Shown: in pieces, positions 16,396-25,559 of the stretch | How the letters are laid out: each line of letters starts with the position of its first letter | Numbering within the stretch: position 1 is the first letter of the stretch | From: Phenylobacterium haematophilum | GTDB lineage: Bacteria > Pseudomonadota > Alphaproteobacteria > Caulobacterales > Caulobacteraceae | Reading direction: 5' to 3' | DNA: 64,000 nucleotides | Assembly: GCF_014196295.1 (NCBI RefSeq) | Contig: NZ_JACIDK010000006.1 | Span: 62,001 to 126,000, forward strand | Translations under genes and position numbers: made by a program | The notes under the pieces: generated by a model | The model's input: the letters and a program-made list of their open reading frames with translations, nothing else | The model's database searches: none | Told to the model about the DNA's origin: nothing

Positions 16396-17739
16396 CTACA
16401 GCATGTAACCCAGGTCCGATGCGCCGGTCGGATAGGCGAACATGGTGGAGCGAAGGTCGGCGGCGGTCAGGCCGTGGCGGATCGCCAGGCCGAAGAGGTT
16501 GATCACCTCGTCGGCGCCCGGCCCCACAAGATGCGCGCCGAGGACCAGGTCACTGTGCTCCTCGATCAGCACCTTGTGGCCGTAGACCCGCTCGGCCAAG
16601 CGGCGGGCGGTGAACCAGTCCGGCGTCGAGGCGGCGTTGATGCGGAACACCAGCCCGCGGCGACGGGCCTCCGCCTCCGAGAGTCCGACTGCGGCGATCG
16701 GCGGCACGGTGAAGGCAACGCTCGGGACCCCGCGATAGTCCGGCTTGCGCGACGTGCCGTCCAACAGGTTGGCGGCCACCACCCTGGCGTCGTGGCTGGA
16801 GACCGGCGTCAGGGGCGGCCCGACGCCGGCCGCGTCGCCAGCGGCATAGACCCGCGGGTTGGAGACGCTTTGCAGATGGTCGTTTAGCTGCATGCGGCCG
16901 TCGCGCACGGTGACCTGGCCCGCCGCGAGGTCCAATGCGTCGAGGTCGGGCCCGCGGCCTGCGGCGTGCACCACCAGTTCGGCCGGGACAGCGAGGTCCG
17001 GCGCGCCCGGACGGCTGGCATGGACTAGCAGGCCGCCCTGGACCGGCTCGACACGGGTGACCGTAGCGCCGGTCTCGACGGCGATGCGGAGTTCATGGAA
17101 GCGCGGCATGAGCCAGCCGACCAGGTCGGGATCGAAATTCGGCAGCAGCCGCGCAGGCCGTTGCAGGATGGTGACCTCGGCCCCGGCGCGCGCCGCCAGG
17201 TGCGAGAATTCGGCGGCGACGTAGCCGCCGCCGATCAGCACGATCCGGCGCGGGAGGCGTTCAAGCTCCATGAAGGTGTCGCTCGTGACGACCAGTCCCT
17301 CGCCCGGGATGCCAAGCGGGATCGGCCGCGCCCCGGTAGCGATCAGCACGTGGCGGGCCTGCAAGGTCCGGCCGTCCACCTCGATCGTGTCTGGGGCGGC
17401 GAAGCGGGCGAGCCCGTGGACGGCGTCGACGCCCAACTCGGCGTAGCGATGTTCTTGTTTGGCGGGGATGGGATCGGTGAAGGTCCGCTTGAACCCCATC
17501 AGGCCGGGCCAGTCGATCGCTAGGGCGCCTTCGACGCCATGCCCGGCCATGCGCCTGGCCGCGTCGATCGCTTCCTCGCCGCTTACCAGCATCTTCTTGG
17601 GATCGCAGCCGCGGAGCGCGCACGTGCCGCCGAACGGCCGGTGATCGATCACGGCGACGGACCAGCCGGCGGCGCGGACCTTCGCAACGGCAACCTGGGC
17701 CGCCGTGCCGCTGCCGATGACGATCAGGTCGTAGGCCAT
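16396..17739 (-). CDS. Pyridine nucleotide-disulfide oxidoreductase at the end of the mer operon
   Basis: The protein has 447 residues. The FAD motif VIGSGTAAQ lies near residue 7, the redox-active pair is in GGTCALRGCDPKK (C40, C45), and an NAD(P)-binding IGGGYVAAEFSHLAA and a second FAD motif VYAAGDAAG are present. It is glutathione-reductase/MerA-like, but it lacks the MerA N-terminal metal domain and the MerA C-terminal Cys-Cys. The usual C-terminal HxxP catalytic His of glutathione reductases is replaced in FAYPTGASD. It overlaps merB by 16 bases, so it belongs to the mer transcript. The substrate is unknown; it may recycle a thiol or serve a mercury-related reduction. Confidence 0.82.
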   Translation of the reverse strand: MAYDLIVIGSGTAAQVAVAKVRAAGWSVAVIDHRPFGGTCALRGCDPKKMLVSGEEAIDAARRMAGHGVEGALAIDWPGLMGFKRTFTDPIPAKQEHRYAELGVDAVHGLARFAAPDTIEVDGRTLQARHVLIATGARPIPLGIPGEGLVVTSDTFMELERLPRRIVLIGGGYVAAEFSHLAARAGAEVTILQRPARLLPNFDPDLVGWLMPRFHELRIAVETGATVTRVEPVQGGLLVHASRPGAPDLAVPAELVVHAAGRGPDLDALDLAAGQVTVRDGRMQLNDHLQSVSNPRVYAAGDAAGVGPPLTPVSSHDARVVAANLLDGTSRKPDYRGVPSVAFTVPPIAAVGLSEAEARRRGLVFRINAASTPDWFTARRLAERVYGHKVLIEEHSDLVLGAHLVGPGADEVINLFGLAIRHGLTAADLRSTMFAYPTGASDLGYML

Positions 17740-18503
17740 GGCCGCAACTCCATCCGCATCGGCGCGAAGATCGCGCGGCCGACCTCCAGCGCTTCGGACA
17801 GGCTCAGGCGCACCCCGTCCTGACCGGCGGCCAGGCTGTTCGTGCGCCAGGTCTCCAGGTGAGCGTCATCGCAGAAGAAGGCCTGCAGGGTGCAGAGCGA
17901 AGACGCCGCGCAACCGGCGGCGTAGCGATGGCCGGACCAGACGACGATCCCCGAAGGCTCGACCTGATCCAGTTGGCGGCCGTGGCTCCGTGTGTGGATG
18001 GCGAGCGCACGGGCGCACTGACGGCACGCCGAGCGGACGGTGATGTCGCGCTCCAGCATCGCCCCGACGCCGAGCGCGTCGATGGCGCACATGGCGCCCA
18101 CGGAGAGCCCGCCGGTCTCGACGTGATGCTCAGTCGGACCATCGGTGAACGGATAGGCGCCGCCTATCCGGCCGGCAACGTTGAGAATGAGGAGGTCGCG
18201 CCCGGCCAGACGCCGCAGCACGCTGTCGGTCTCAGCGATGGCGAGTCCGGCCCCGGCGGCGACGTCCGCGGCCTCCGGAGCGTGCCCGCTCATGGCGTAG
18301 GCGCTCAGGACGATGCCGTGGATTCGGCTCTCGGTCTCATCCAGCCCATCCCACTTGGGGCCGATGAAGGCCTCGACGACGGCCCTCAGGGCGTTTTGGG
18401 CCTGTGGTGTCGTGACCGCTCCCCAGTCTGGGATGATCACGCCGCCTCGAAACTCGACGGCGGGCCATCCGGTGGCTTCAGCGTGTGAGGTGGGCGTCGT
18501 CAT
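17724..18503 (-). CDS. merB: Organomercurial lyase MerB
   Basis: The protein has 259 residues. It cleaves the carbon-mercury bond of organomercurials, releasing Hg(II) for MerA. The catalytic Cys and Asp fall in GAMCAIDALG (C139, D142), matching Cys96 and Asp99 of plasmid R831b MerB, and a second cysteine (C204 in SSLCTLQAFF) fits Cys159. The protein is longer than the classic 212 residues because of an N-terminal extension. ATG 18503 gives the start used; an in-frame start lies at 18524. It lies 34 bases after merA and overlaps the following flavoprotein gene. Its presence makes this a broad-spectrum mercury operon. Confidence 0.9.
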   Translation of the reverse strand: MTTPTSHAEATGWPAVEFRGGVIIPDWGAVTTPQAQNALRAVVEAFIGPKWDGLDETESRIHGIVLSAYAMSGHAPEAADVAAGAGLAIAETDSVLRRLAGRDLLILNVAGRIGGAYPFTDGPTEHHVETGGLSVGAMCAIDALGVGAMLERDITVRSACRQCARALAIHTRSHGRQLDQVEPSGIVVWSGHRYAAGCAASSLCTLQAFFCDDAHLETWRTNSLAAGQDGVRLSLSEALEVGRAIFAPMRMELRPWPTT

Positions 18504-18537
18504 CACGCGCGCTCCGCTCGCCACCCAAACTGAACCT

Positions 18538-20190
<1,653 letters not shown>

Positions 20191-20469
20191 TCAGCGCTTC
20201 ACGGTGGACGGGTAGCCCGCGCCCGCCGTCGCCTTGGTCAGGGCGGCGACCGTGGTCTTGGCGTCATCGTAGGAGACGACGGCCTCGCGCTTTTCGAAGC
20301 TGACCTCGGTTTTCTCGACGCCGTCGACCTTGGCAAGCGCCGTCTTGACGGTTATCGGGCAGGCCGCGCAGGTCATGCCGGGCACCGCCAGGGTGACCGT
20401 CTTCGTCGCGGCCCACGCGGGCGAGCTGAGCGCGCCCATCAGGGCGATCAGGGAGACGAGCGTCTTCAT
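20191..20469 (-). CDS. merP: Periplasmic mercury-binding protein MerP
   Basis: The protein has 92 residues. A signal peptide (basic Lys, hydrophobic core, cleavage near AWA) precedes a single heavy-metal-associated domain with GMTCAACPITV. The two cysteines bind Hg(II) in the periplasm and hand it to MerT. An AAGGAA site lies just upstream of ATG 20469. It sits 12 bases after merT and 12 bases before merA. Confidence 0.95.
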   Translation of the reverse strand: MKTLVSLIALMGALSSPAWAATKTVTLAVPGMTCAACPITVKTALAKVDGVEKTEVSFEKREAVVSYDDAKTTVAALTKATAGAGYPSTVKR

Positions 20470-20481
20470 GGGGACTTCCTT

Positions 20482-20832
20482 TCAGTAGAACAGGGGCAGG
20501 ACGTAGGGGAACGCCAGCGCGACAAGGACGAGCGCTGCGACCGCCCAGAAGATGACCTTGTAGGTGGTCCTGACCTTGGGCACGGCGCAGACTTCGCCGG
20601 GCTCGCAGGCGCGGGCCGGGCGAAAGATTCGGCGGTAGGCGAAGACCATGGCGATCAGCGCTGCGCCGATGAACAACGGACGATACGGTTCCAGCGCGGT
20701 CAGGTTGCCGATCCAGGCGCCGCTGAACCCGAGGGCGACCAAGACGAGCGGGCCGAGGCAACAGGTCGATGCCAGAATGGCGGCTACGCCTCCTAGCGCC
20801 AACGCACTGCGGCCGCTTTTGGGTTCTGACAA
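20482..20832 (-). CDS. merT: Mercury transport protein MerT (TTG start)
   Basis: The protein has 116 residues, the canonical MerT length, if translation begins at TTG 20832 (MSEPKSGR). AGGAG lies six bases before that TTG. ATG codons further upstream in the same frame would add residues not found in MerT. The protein has three membrane helices: the first carries the vicinal pair in ASTCCLGPL, and a cytoplasmic loop has two further cysteines (RACEPGEVCAVP). It imports Hg(II) passed from MerP to MerA. It lies 34 bases after merC. Confidence 0.95.
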   Translation of the reverse strand: MSEPKSGRSALALGGVAAILASTCCLGPLVLVALGFSGAWIGNLTALEPYRPLFIGAALIAMVFAYRRIFRPARACEPGEVCAVPKVRTTYKVIFWAVAALVLVALAFPYVLPLFY

Positions 20833-20866
20833 GTCGACTCTCCTTCCGATCAACTCCGCCATCACG

Positions 20867-21292
20867 TTAGGAAACAGCCCTTTCGCGGGGTGGCGCGGGC
20901 GCATTGCGAGGCGGTGCAGCGAGATCCCAGATCGCGACGACCACCATCAAGGTCAGTCCGGGATAGAGGAGCCACGCCGTCGGCCAACCGCGGGTGGCCA
21001 TGAGCAAAGCCGCCGCCAGCACCAAGATCGGCCCGATGACGCTCAGCGCCATTCGCGGCCACCGGCGATGGCGAAGTCCGCCGACCACGTTGGCGACGAG
21101 GGCGATCACGGCGAACAGCGGCAGGAGGTAACGAATAAAGACGCCTTCGTACTGGCTCAGAAACCCGAGGCCCAGCGCGGCGCCAAGGCTCGCAAGAGCC
21201 GGGAAGCACGCCGCGCAGCCCATGGCGGTGACGATCGAGCCGATGACGCCCGCCTTGTCGGCCGCGCGGGTGAGGGGATTCTGGATGGGCAT
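20867..21292 (-). CDS. merC: Mercury transport protein MerC
   Basis: The protein has 141 residues with four predicted membrane helices. The signature AMGCAACFPALASLGAA in helix 1 closely matches Tn21 MerC, and GLGFLSQYEG follows. The cysteine pair binds Hg(II) during uptake. It is the first gene after the mer promoter; in Tn21 the order is T-P-C-A, so the C-T-P-A order here is a rearrangement of the classic layout. Confidence 0.93.
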   Translation of the reverse strand: MPIQNPLTRAADKAGVIGSIVTAMGCAACFPALASLGAALGLGFLSQYEGVFIRYLLPLFAVIALVANVVGGLRHRRWPRMALSVIGPILVLAAALLMATRGWPTAWLLYPGLTLMVVVAIWDLAAPPRNAPAPPRERAVS

Positions 21293-21376
21293 CGCAATAG
21301 CCTCGGCGACTTCGTGGAACCGTCAGAGCGACGCTACAATCAGGACTGCAGCTTGCCCGTGGGGGCTGAGGATCAC

Positions 21377-21407
21377 TACATACGATCTGTAGCGACTACA
21401 GACTCAA
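21377..21407 (-). promoter_or_regulatory. MerR-controlled mer promoter
   Basis: On the minus strand, -35 TTGAGT (21402-21407) and -10 TATGTA (21377-21382) are separated by exactly 19 bases, the stretched spacer that MerR untwists. The spacer holds the dyad CTGTAG-N3-CTACAG (21387-21401), centred two bases toward the -35. It drives merC-T-P-A-B leftward and lies just before the divergent merR, which it probably also represses. Confidence 0.85.
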
Positions 21408-21433
21408 GCCCAAAATTGAGAGGCGCGAACAGC

Positions 21434-21835
21434 ATGGCGGATACCGCGATTCCGATTGGCGAACTGTCCCGGCGCACGGGCTGCAACATCGAAACGATCC
21501 GCTACTACGAGCGGATCGGCCTGATGCCGGCCCCGCCCCGGCGGGGCCGCTACCGGAGCTATGGCGCGGACGACGTGGGCCGCCTCGGCTTCGTGCGACG
21601 GGCCCGCGAGCTGGGCTTCACGCTGGACGAGGTGCGCGCCCTGCTGGGCCTTGCAGGCGGCGGGCACGCGTCCTGCGCCGAGGTGCGCAACCTCGCCGCA
21701 TCGCATCTGAAAGACGTGCGCACGCGCATCGCCGACCTGAAGCGGATGGAGCGGGTGCTGGCCGACTCGGTGCGGGCTTGCGACGCGGGGCAGGATCCAG
21801 GCTGTCCGCTGATCGAGGCGCTCCGCGCCGCCTGA
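21434..21835 (+). CDS. merR: Mercury-responsive regulator MerR
   Basis: The protein has 133 residues. An N-terminal winged helix (IGELSRRTGCNIETIRYYERIGL) and a dimerisation helix lead to the mercury-binding cysteines in HASCAEV, VRACDAG and DPGCPL, the three positions conserved in MerR. It represses and, on Hg(II) binding, activates the mer promoter upstream. ATG 21434 gives the family N-terminus; the frame is open further upstream through the promoter. It is transcribed divergently from merC. Confidence 0.93.
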   Translation: MADTAIPIGELSRRTGCNIETIRYYERIGLMPAPPRRGRYRSYGADDVGRLGFVRRARELGFTLDEVRALLGLAGGGHASCAEVRNLAASHLKDVRTRIADLKRMERVLADSVRACDAGQDPGCPLIEALRAA

Positions 21836-22259
21836 GCGGCTGCGATATGATCGTGGCGGCTGCGACTTTTAGCACAGCCTGGGGGTCCTCCCCGCTGGTG
21901 GGGGTCGCCGCAGACATCTCGGGGCTGCGGCGCAGGGGGAGGGCGCTCCCCCACAAATGTGAATTGCCCAACCGTCAGGCGCCCCGCTACTGTGCCAGTC
22001 CAAACGTCAGACCGTGCCCTAACGCCACGTTTGAGAGCATTAGGCTCTAGTCTTCCCTCTGCGTCTGTTCTTGGTTCGGCGAACACCACTCTTACTTGAT
22101 CGCGCTGGAAGTGTGGGCTGTCCAATATTCTACTCTGGCGATCATCCACTTCAGGCGCTGCAATAAAACCCCGGCGGCGCAATCATATCTGTACGGCGCG
22201 CCGGCTCGTTTCCTGATACGGATTCACGGGATTCGCGATGCTTAACGGGGCTATATCCA
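21836..22259. other. Intergenic region right of merR
   Basis: No gene is supported. A hairpin with a 7-bp stem (GGGGGAG 21935-21941, CTCCCCC 21946-21952), about 100 bases after merR, could end its transcript but lacks a T run. The region marks the right edge of the mercury block. I could not find transposon-type inverted repeats here to match the left side. Confidence 0.4.
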
Positions 22260-22601
22260 TTGCCGAAGAAGGACGACAAGCGGGCGGCGCCGGCAGGCCG
22301 TGACGACGAGGTGTGGATCGCCGCCCACAATCCCGAACACGCCATCCGCGTGCGCAGTCTCACGGCCTATCTACAGAACGGCGGCGGCCTGAAGGATGTC
22401 CGCTTGGTGCAGGGGGAGGACCGCTGCTGGACGATCTTCGTGCGCCTGAGCAGCCGACCCGGCGAGCACCGGGTCAATATGTTCAAGTCCGACAAGCCCA
22501 AGACCTACCGCGACGTGGACCTGGCGCTCGCCTGCGTCCGCGAGGACTTCGGCTATTATGGCCCGGTGACCCTGGTCACGGAGCTCACCGCCCCGACTTG
22601 A
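22260..22601 (+). CDS. Conserved backbone protein, unknown function
   Basis: The protein has 113 residues and begins at TTG 22260 (no in-frame ATG upstream before a stop). It is soluble and rather basic at the start, with segments VWIAAHNPEHAIRV, WTIFVRLS and ALACVREDFGYYGP. I have an impression of similar proteins on alphaproteobacterial plasmids, but no function is known to me. It lies just right of the mercury block, so it and the DUF736 gene would be close neighbours without that block. It converges on repC. Confidence 0.6.
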   Translation: MPKKDDKRAAPAGRDDEVWIAAHNPEHAIRVRSLTAYLQNGGGLKDVRLVQGEDRCWTIFVRLSSRPGEHRVNMFKSDKPKTYRDVDLALACVREDFGYYGPVTLVTELTAPT

Positions 22602-22647
22602 GGGCGAAGCCGGATCCTCGCAGGACCGGGCCCGCCCTTTCCTTCGC

Positions 22648-22695
22648 CCCGCCAGCGCTGCGCGCGGCAGCCTGAGGCTGGCCCATCCTGGCGGG
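22648..22695. terminator. Hairpin between convergent genes
   Basis: An outer 8-bp stem (22648-22655 with 22688-22695) encloses an inner 5-bp stem (22668-22672 with 22676-22680). The structure lies between two converging genes and could end both transcripts, although neither side has a long T run. Confidence 0.4.
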
Positions 22696-22717
22696 TCTGT
22701 CGCGGATGCGGGCGCGG

Positions 22718-24145
22718 TCATCGCTTGCGCACCGTCACCACCACCCGCTCGACCCACACGCCGACCCGGTCGGCGGCCAGTTTTACCGCCTCGACGTAGT
22801 CCCGCTTGATCTTGTCGGCGGCGATGCCGGTCGGGGTCGAGAGGGTCAGCACCCCGTCGGCGATGCCGTGGAAGCCGATCCGGCCGAACCAGCTGCCAAA
22901 GGCGCCCTCCTTGATCAGCCGCCGCAGCTCGGCGCTGATCTCCGGCCATGGCGGGTCCTCGCTCCCCGGCGCGAACATCAGCGGTGGCGGATCGTCATCG
23001 ACGGGCGGTTGGGTGAAGTCGGCGGGCTGCAGGGCCGTCTCCAGCGGCGGTAGGTCGCCCTTGCGGCGCAGGATCCGCGCGAGGTTCAGCCGCAGGTCGG
23101 CCGCGCCCTTTTCCTGGGTGGCCAGCTTGCCGAAATAGGAGCAGGCGCTGCGCACCTCTGGGTCCTCCAGCGCGATGGCCAGCATGACCACCACGCGGAT
23201 ACCATGCCGGGCCCAACCCCAGGCGACGGTCTGTTCGTTGTTGCGATCCGGCTCGGGAAGCAGCTCCCCGGCGGCCATGGCGATCCGGGCGGCGTCTTCC
23301 GGTGTCGCCGCGGCTGGGTTGGCGAGCACCTCGGGGCGTACCAGCGGAGCTAGGCGCGGACAGGCCTGGACGGCGCTCCGCAGCTCCTGGCGCACCATTT
23401 CCGCGTACGCCGACGGCGCCGAACTCGCGCCGCCAAAGCCGCTGGCTCCCTCCGAGGAGCCAATGGCGCTGTCCTGTCGGGTGCGCTGGCGTTTGCCCGA
23501 GTTGGTTCTGGTCTGTCCGAGCTCAGGCCGCGTAGCGGGCTGACTTAGTGAACCATGTCGCGGCGCAGCCGCGTCCTTCTCTTGTACAGGAGAACTAGAG
23601 TTCTTATGGGACTGTTCTAGGCGCCGGGATTCCGGCGCCCGGGCGCTATATTTCATCGGGAAGGCGACCGCCTCCGAATACATCGCCCTGCGGGCGGCCG
23701 CCGCCTCGCGGATCGCCGCGTCCACCGCCTCCAGCTCGTCGAGACGCGCCATCAGCGGGCGCAGGTCATAGGCCTCGAGCCCGGCCGGCCGATTGGCGCG
23801 AGTGTAGTCGCGCACCATGAAGCCGGCGGCCTCCAGGGCGCGCCGGTTGGCCCGGGCCTGGCTCTCGCTGCAGCCCAGATAGTCAGCCACCAGGCTGGTC
23901 GAGGGCCACACGCAGGCGATGTCCTGTTCCAGGCGGTCCTGGTTCAGGTGCTCGACATAGAGCAGTAGGGTCAGGCGCTGCGGCGCGCTGAGCTCAGGGG
24001 TGCCTTTCAGCACGGCGGCGGCGACACGGGCGATGCTCTCGCCCGGGCGCCAGCGCCAGGCCTCGGCCTGGGCGCAGACCTGTTCGAAATTGTCTGCGCG
24101 CTTAGCGAAGCCTGGCCGCCATTCCTCGGAATGAGCGGTTTGCAA
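22718..24145 (-). CDS. repC: RepC-like replication initiator
   Basis: The protein has 475 residues. The N-terminal third resembles RepC initiators: SAPQRLTLLLYVEHLNQD, then a helix-turn-helix (STSLVADYLGCSESQARANRRALEAAGFMVR). The centre is Ser/Arg-rich and probably disordered. The C-terminus (about residues 395-475: PPWPEISAELRRLIKEG..FGSWFGRIGF) looks like a DnaA domain-I/N-terminal helicase-loading module, an unusual addition. TTG 24145 is chosen because AAGGGA lies six bases upstream and it gives the RepC-like start MQT; a TTG at 24160 is possible. No repA or repB lies beside it. The two antisense RNA units upstream support the replication call. Confidence 0.78.
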   Translation of the reverse strand: MQTAHSEEWRPGFAKRADNFEQVCAQAEAWRWRPGESIARVAAAVLKGTPELSAPQRLTLLLYVEHLNQDRLEQDIACVWPSTSLVADYLGCSESQARANRRALEAAGFMVRDYTRANRPAGLEAYDLRPLMARLDELEAVDAAIREAAAARRAMYSEAVAFPMKYSARAPESRRLEQSHKNSSSPVQEKDAAAPRHGSLSQPATRPELGQTRTNSGKRQRTRQDSAIGSSEGASGFGGASSAPSAYAEMVRQELRSAVQACPRLAPLVRPEVLANPAAATPEDAARIAMAAGELLPEPDRNNEQTVAWGWARHGIRVVVMLAIALEDPEVRSACSYFGKLATQEKGAADLRLNLARILRRKGDLPPLETALQPADFTQPPVDDDPPPLMFAPGSEDPPWPEISAELRRLIKEGAFGSWFGRIGFHGIADGVLTLSTPTGIAADKIKRDYVEAVKLAADRVGVWVERVVVTVRKR

Positions 24146-24261
24146 TGGTTGTCCCTTCAATGGGACGAGCCCGGCCCGACGCGGAAGTCTGCGGACGAGA
24201 AGACAATAGGTCTCCTGTTCGGGCCCTTGACGACGCGAAAAACGCCGCCTAGATTCAACCC

Positions 24262-24339
24262 GATCTTGAGCCGCCTCTCACAACGGCCGTCCGAATTTTC
24301 CGAGAGCCTCCAGCGCCAACTGGGGGCTTTCGTCGTTTT
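24262..24339 (+). ncRNA. Putative counter-transcribed RNA controlling repC (copy A)
   Basis: A strong plus-strand promoter (TTGACG 24227-24232, 17-base spacer, TAGATT 24250-24255) is followed by a hairpin (24306-24313 with 24320-24327, extendable to 13 bp with G-U pairs) and TTTCGTCGTTTT. This predicts an RNA of about 78 bases. It is transcribed away from repC on the opposite strand, over the expected repC leader, exactly the layout of the incompatibility RNA of repABC plasmids. No protein-coding content is seen. Start and end are estimates. Confidence 0.7.
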
Positions 24340-24605
24340 GGGATCTCGTCGCTAGGTCAAGGTGTGGTCCTCATTGGATGATGCGGCCGAGCTCGATCGG
24401 CCGCAGGGCGGCGTCCGGCAAGTCGCGTCCAGGCCGAAGCCTCAGGCGTGAGCAAGCAGGCAGAAAAGCGGGTCAGGTTGGTTTCACAGGTCGTCCTCCG
24501 GTCGGAAGACGAGGCGCGTAAACGGTTGAATCCCGGCCGTGAAACCGGCCGCACTGCGCCGTTTGGGGCCTTGACGACGTCAGGAACGCTGCCTAGGATT
24601 TTCCC

Positions 24606-24680
24606 CATCGAACGCCGCGCCCAGCGACACATCGAAATTTCCGAGAGCCTCCAGCGCCAACTGGGGGCTTTCGCCGTTTT
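24606..24680 (+). ncRNA. Second copy of the putative counter-transcribed RNA (copy B)
   Basis: The same arrangement occurs 344 bases further on: TTGACG 24571-24576, 17-base spacer, TAGGAT 24594-24599, then the same hairpin (24647-24654 with 24661-24668) and TTTCGCCGTTTT. The terminator half is nearly identical to copy A, while the first 40 bases of the RNA differ. A shared loop with diverged 5' part is what one would see for two related regulatory RNAs of different specificity. Confidence 0.68.
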
Positions 24681-24725
24681 AGAGCCTCGACTTTAGGTCA
24701 TGCTTGAGTCCTCGTTCGCCGCATC

Positions 24726-25263
24726 CCGCTGATTCGGCACGTGATTCGGCAGAGATGGAGCGTGGGGTGAGTCTGTCCGCGGCCCAAGGCCTCGCCCTCG
24801 GTCAGCGCCGGGCGATCCCGGGCCGGCGCCTGCTCAATCCGGCCCCGGCGCCGGCTGTTCACCCCGGCGATGTCGGTCCTAGTGATAGCCAGCGGGCTTG
24901 GTCGCCCGCTGGCCGACCGACCTCAGGCCTGATCGCAACGTGGAGACTGACCGCCACGGTTCTGACCTGCGGTATGCATCTTGTCCTGCTGCCTGGCTCA
25001 TCGCGTTGCCGCAGACGCCGCGTCGCGGCGCTGTCGGCCGCCAGACTTCTGACCGGACGCGGCCCTCGTGCAGTGGGCGCGTCGCCAGCTGCTGGCTAGC
25101 GGCGCCCCGGCCTGGCTGGATTGGTCGGCGTGGCGAATGACGACATGCACCTGCGCGACATTGGCATCGTCGGCTACGCGGCGAGTTCCCCGCAGCGATG
25201 CCGATATTGTTTCGCCGGACCGCGGCCGCCAAGCTGGCGCAGCGATAGGCGATGTCCCGCCCG
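24726..25263. other. Intergenic region between the rep module and the trb cluster
   Basis: No gene is supported. It contains two copies of TGATTCGGCA about 12 bases apart (24730-24751) and a perfect 10-bp hairpin (24888-24897 with 24904-24913). Either could belong to an origin, but a proper iteron array or AT-rich region is not visible. Confidence 0.4.
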
Positions 25264-25512
25264 CTAAGAGCGGCGCTCTCCGCCGCGCGCGCGCCGCCAC
25301 GCCTGAAAGCCCTTATCGCCCTCGATGAACGTCGCCAGGATATGCGCGGCGAGGATGTCGAGTTCGATGGCGCCGTTCTCTTCGGCGTACGCCGCCTGAT
25401 ATTCAGCAAGATCCACGGCCGCCTTGCCCTTCAACTTGAGCCGCAGATCGACCACCTTCTCCTCGGTGTCGATCTTCGGCAGGGCCAGGCTGGTCTTGGC
25501 TTCACGCGCCAT
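25264..25512 (-). CDS. DUF2274 domain protein
   Basis: The protein has 82 residues. Its sequence (LPKIDTEEKVVDLRLKLKGKAAVDLAEY and HILATFIEGDKGFQAWRR) fits the DUF2274 family, which in many proteobacteria is encoded directly after trbI. It is a small soluble, charged protein of unknown role. A GGAGAG site lies four bases before ATG 25512. It is the last gene of the trb cluster and follows trbI by 47 bases. Confidence 0.85.
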   Translation of the reverse strand: MAREAKTSLALPKIDTEEKVVDLRLKLKGKAAVDLAEYQAAYAEENGAIELDILAAHILATFIEGDKGFQAWRRARGGERRS

Positions 25513-25559
25513 GTCGCTCTCCAGGTCTCGAGGATTAGAATGGGGGCATGCCGCGCCGC

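Larger units (their letters stand above)
24227..24725. repeat. Imperfect direct duplication containing the two RNA units
   Basis: Two units, about 24227-24390 and 24571-24725, are similar over the promoter, the terminator and part of the sequence after it (an AGGTCA-containing stretch). The longest near-identical core runs from TTTCCGAGAGCC to the TTTT after the hairpin. The sequence between the units does not look duplicated. Confidence 0.65.

Noticed and set aside
24730..24751. Two TGATTCGGCA repeats as an origin iteron array
   Set aside because: Two copies are too few, and no AT-rich stretch or DnaA box is visible beside them.
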